Assembly: GCA_017621295.1 (NCBI GenBank)
Contig: JAGATI010000060.1
Span: forward strand, 1-6,714
Direction of reading: 5' to 3'
Length of the DNA stretch: 6,714 nt
Source: Clostridia bacterium
GTDB taxonomy: Bacteria > Bacillota_A > Clostridia > TANB77 > CAG-508
In this document: piece after piece, positions 6,446 to 6,714 of the stretch
Layout: every line of letters begins with the position of its first letter
Numbering within the stretch: the stretch's first letter is position 1
The notes under the pieces: generated by a model
Seen by the model: only the letters and a program-made list of their open reading frames with translations
What the model was told of the DNA's origin: nothing
Databases searched by the model: none
Made by a program: the position numbers and the translations under genes

Positions 6446-6513
6446 TTTGTGGGAGTAAAAATTGGAGCGGTATTCTTACAAGTTACGAACTCTCTTGTTC
6501 TCTTTCTAAACGT

Positions 6514-6542
6514 ATTATATATTAGTTATTTATAAAATTCAA
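6514..6542 (-). promoter_or_regulatory. Promoter for pemK, TTGAAT-17-TATAAT
   Basis: On the minus strand TTGAAT (6542-6537) and a perfect TATAAT (6519-6514) are spaced by exactly 17 bases. Initiation near 6507 would give a leader of about 190 bases before pemK, long for a toxin gene and consistent with regulation at the RNA level. A second, weaker TATAAA lies within the leader near 6400. Confidence 0.6.
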
Positions 6543-6574
6543 GTAAAAGTATGGAAAATTACTATTATGTATAG

Positions 6575-6580
6575 TATAAT
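6575..6580 (+). promoter_or_regulatory. -10 element for the Nudix-like gene
   Basis: A perfect TATAAT about 30 bases before the ATG at 6609. The hexamer 17 bases upstream (TGGAAA, 6552-6557) is a poor -35. It is divergent from and close to the pemK promoter at 6514-6542, so the two could influence each other. Confidence 0.4.
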
Positions 6581-6608
6581 GCTATTAAAATTTGAAGGAG
6601 GAAGTGTA

Positions 6609-6714
6609 ATGATTTTAATAGATAAAATAACAGATGAGGATTTGAACGAAAAAAGCATTGAAATGATAAATCCGAGAACGCGTTATGGTGCTAGAGGTAT
6701 TGTAATAAGAAATG
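6609..6714 (+). CDS. 5' end of a probable Nudix hydrolase gene, leaves the window
   Basis: The first 35 codons are present, preceded by AAGGAGGA (6595-6602), a near-perfect SD six bases from the ATG. After a short N-terminal segment the protein reads INPRTRYGARGIVIRN, which resembles the opening beta strand of Nudix domains (R-x-A-A/R-[GA]-[IV]-[IV]), the part just before the substrate strand and the Nudix box. The Nudix box itself lies beyond the window, so the assignment is provisional. The gene is divergent from pemK. Confidence 0.55.
   Translation, partial: MILIDKITDEDLNEKSIEMINPRTRYGARGIVIRN

Noticed and set aside
6430..6500. ACCGCTCC in the pemK leader, suggestive of a T-box or THF riboswitch end
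   Set aside because: The conserved GGTGG of the T-box is absent, there is no specifier stem, and the folded length is far too short for the THF class; only a few bases match.

Overview
The window is about three-quarters A+T, uses TGG for Trp and TGA as a stop, and has purine-rich Shine-Dalgarno (SD) sites ahead of most genes. Together with the ftsY, UPF0182 and DUF5665 genes, this points to a low-GC Firmicute, most likely a Clostridia-type bacterium. Almost everything is on the minus strand. The exceptions are a Nudix-like gene at the right edge and a 16-codon ORF at the left.

From right to left: a Nudix-like gene starts at 6609 (+) and runs off the edge. Divergent from it is a solitary PemK/MazF-family endoribonuclease gene (5785-6318, -) with a long, partly structured 5' leader and no recognisable antitoxin. 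Between pemK and ftsY lies a self-contained unit with a consensus promoter (TTGACA-17-TAAAAT), four predicted hairpins and an intrinsic terminator. It contains no credible ORF and is the best candidate for an undescribed small RNA of about 180 nt (about 5550-5731, -).

ftsY (4503-5408, -), the signal recognition particle receptor GTPase, follows. Twelve bases after it comes a UPF0182 membrane-protein gene (1586-4490, -) broken by three single-base frameshifts. Correcting them gives an uninterrupted 967-codon frame, so this is either a very recent pseudogene or a set of assembly errors. It ends in a strong hairpin whose 3' arm contains the ribosome binding site of the next gene, a small DUF5665 membrane protein (1245-1535, -).

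The left part is accessory in character. A 139-residue protein (533-952, -) overlaps by TAATG a 77-residue ORF (300-533, -) that resembles only the C-terminal end of an AbiEii-type nucleotidyltransferase toxin, so it may be a decayed toxin-antitoxin or phage-defence cassette. Facing it is a strong promoter with a hairpin leader, a good SD and a 16-codon ORF (106-247, +), perhaps the stump of a gene lost when this region was rearranged. A further gene begins at 43 and leaves the window on the minus strand.

The housekeeping unit (ftsY, UPF0182, DUF5665) is therefore flanked on both sides by toxin-related genes. No rRNA, tRNA, CRISPR array, IS element or recognised riboswitch was seen.
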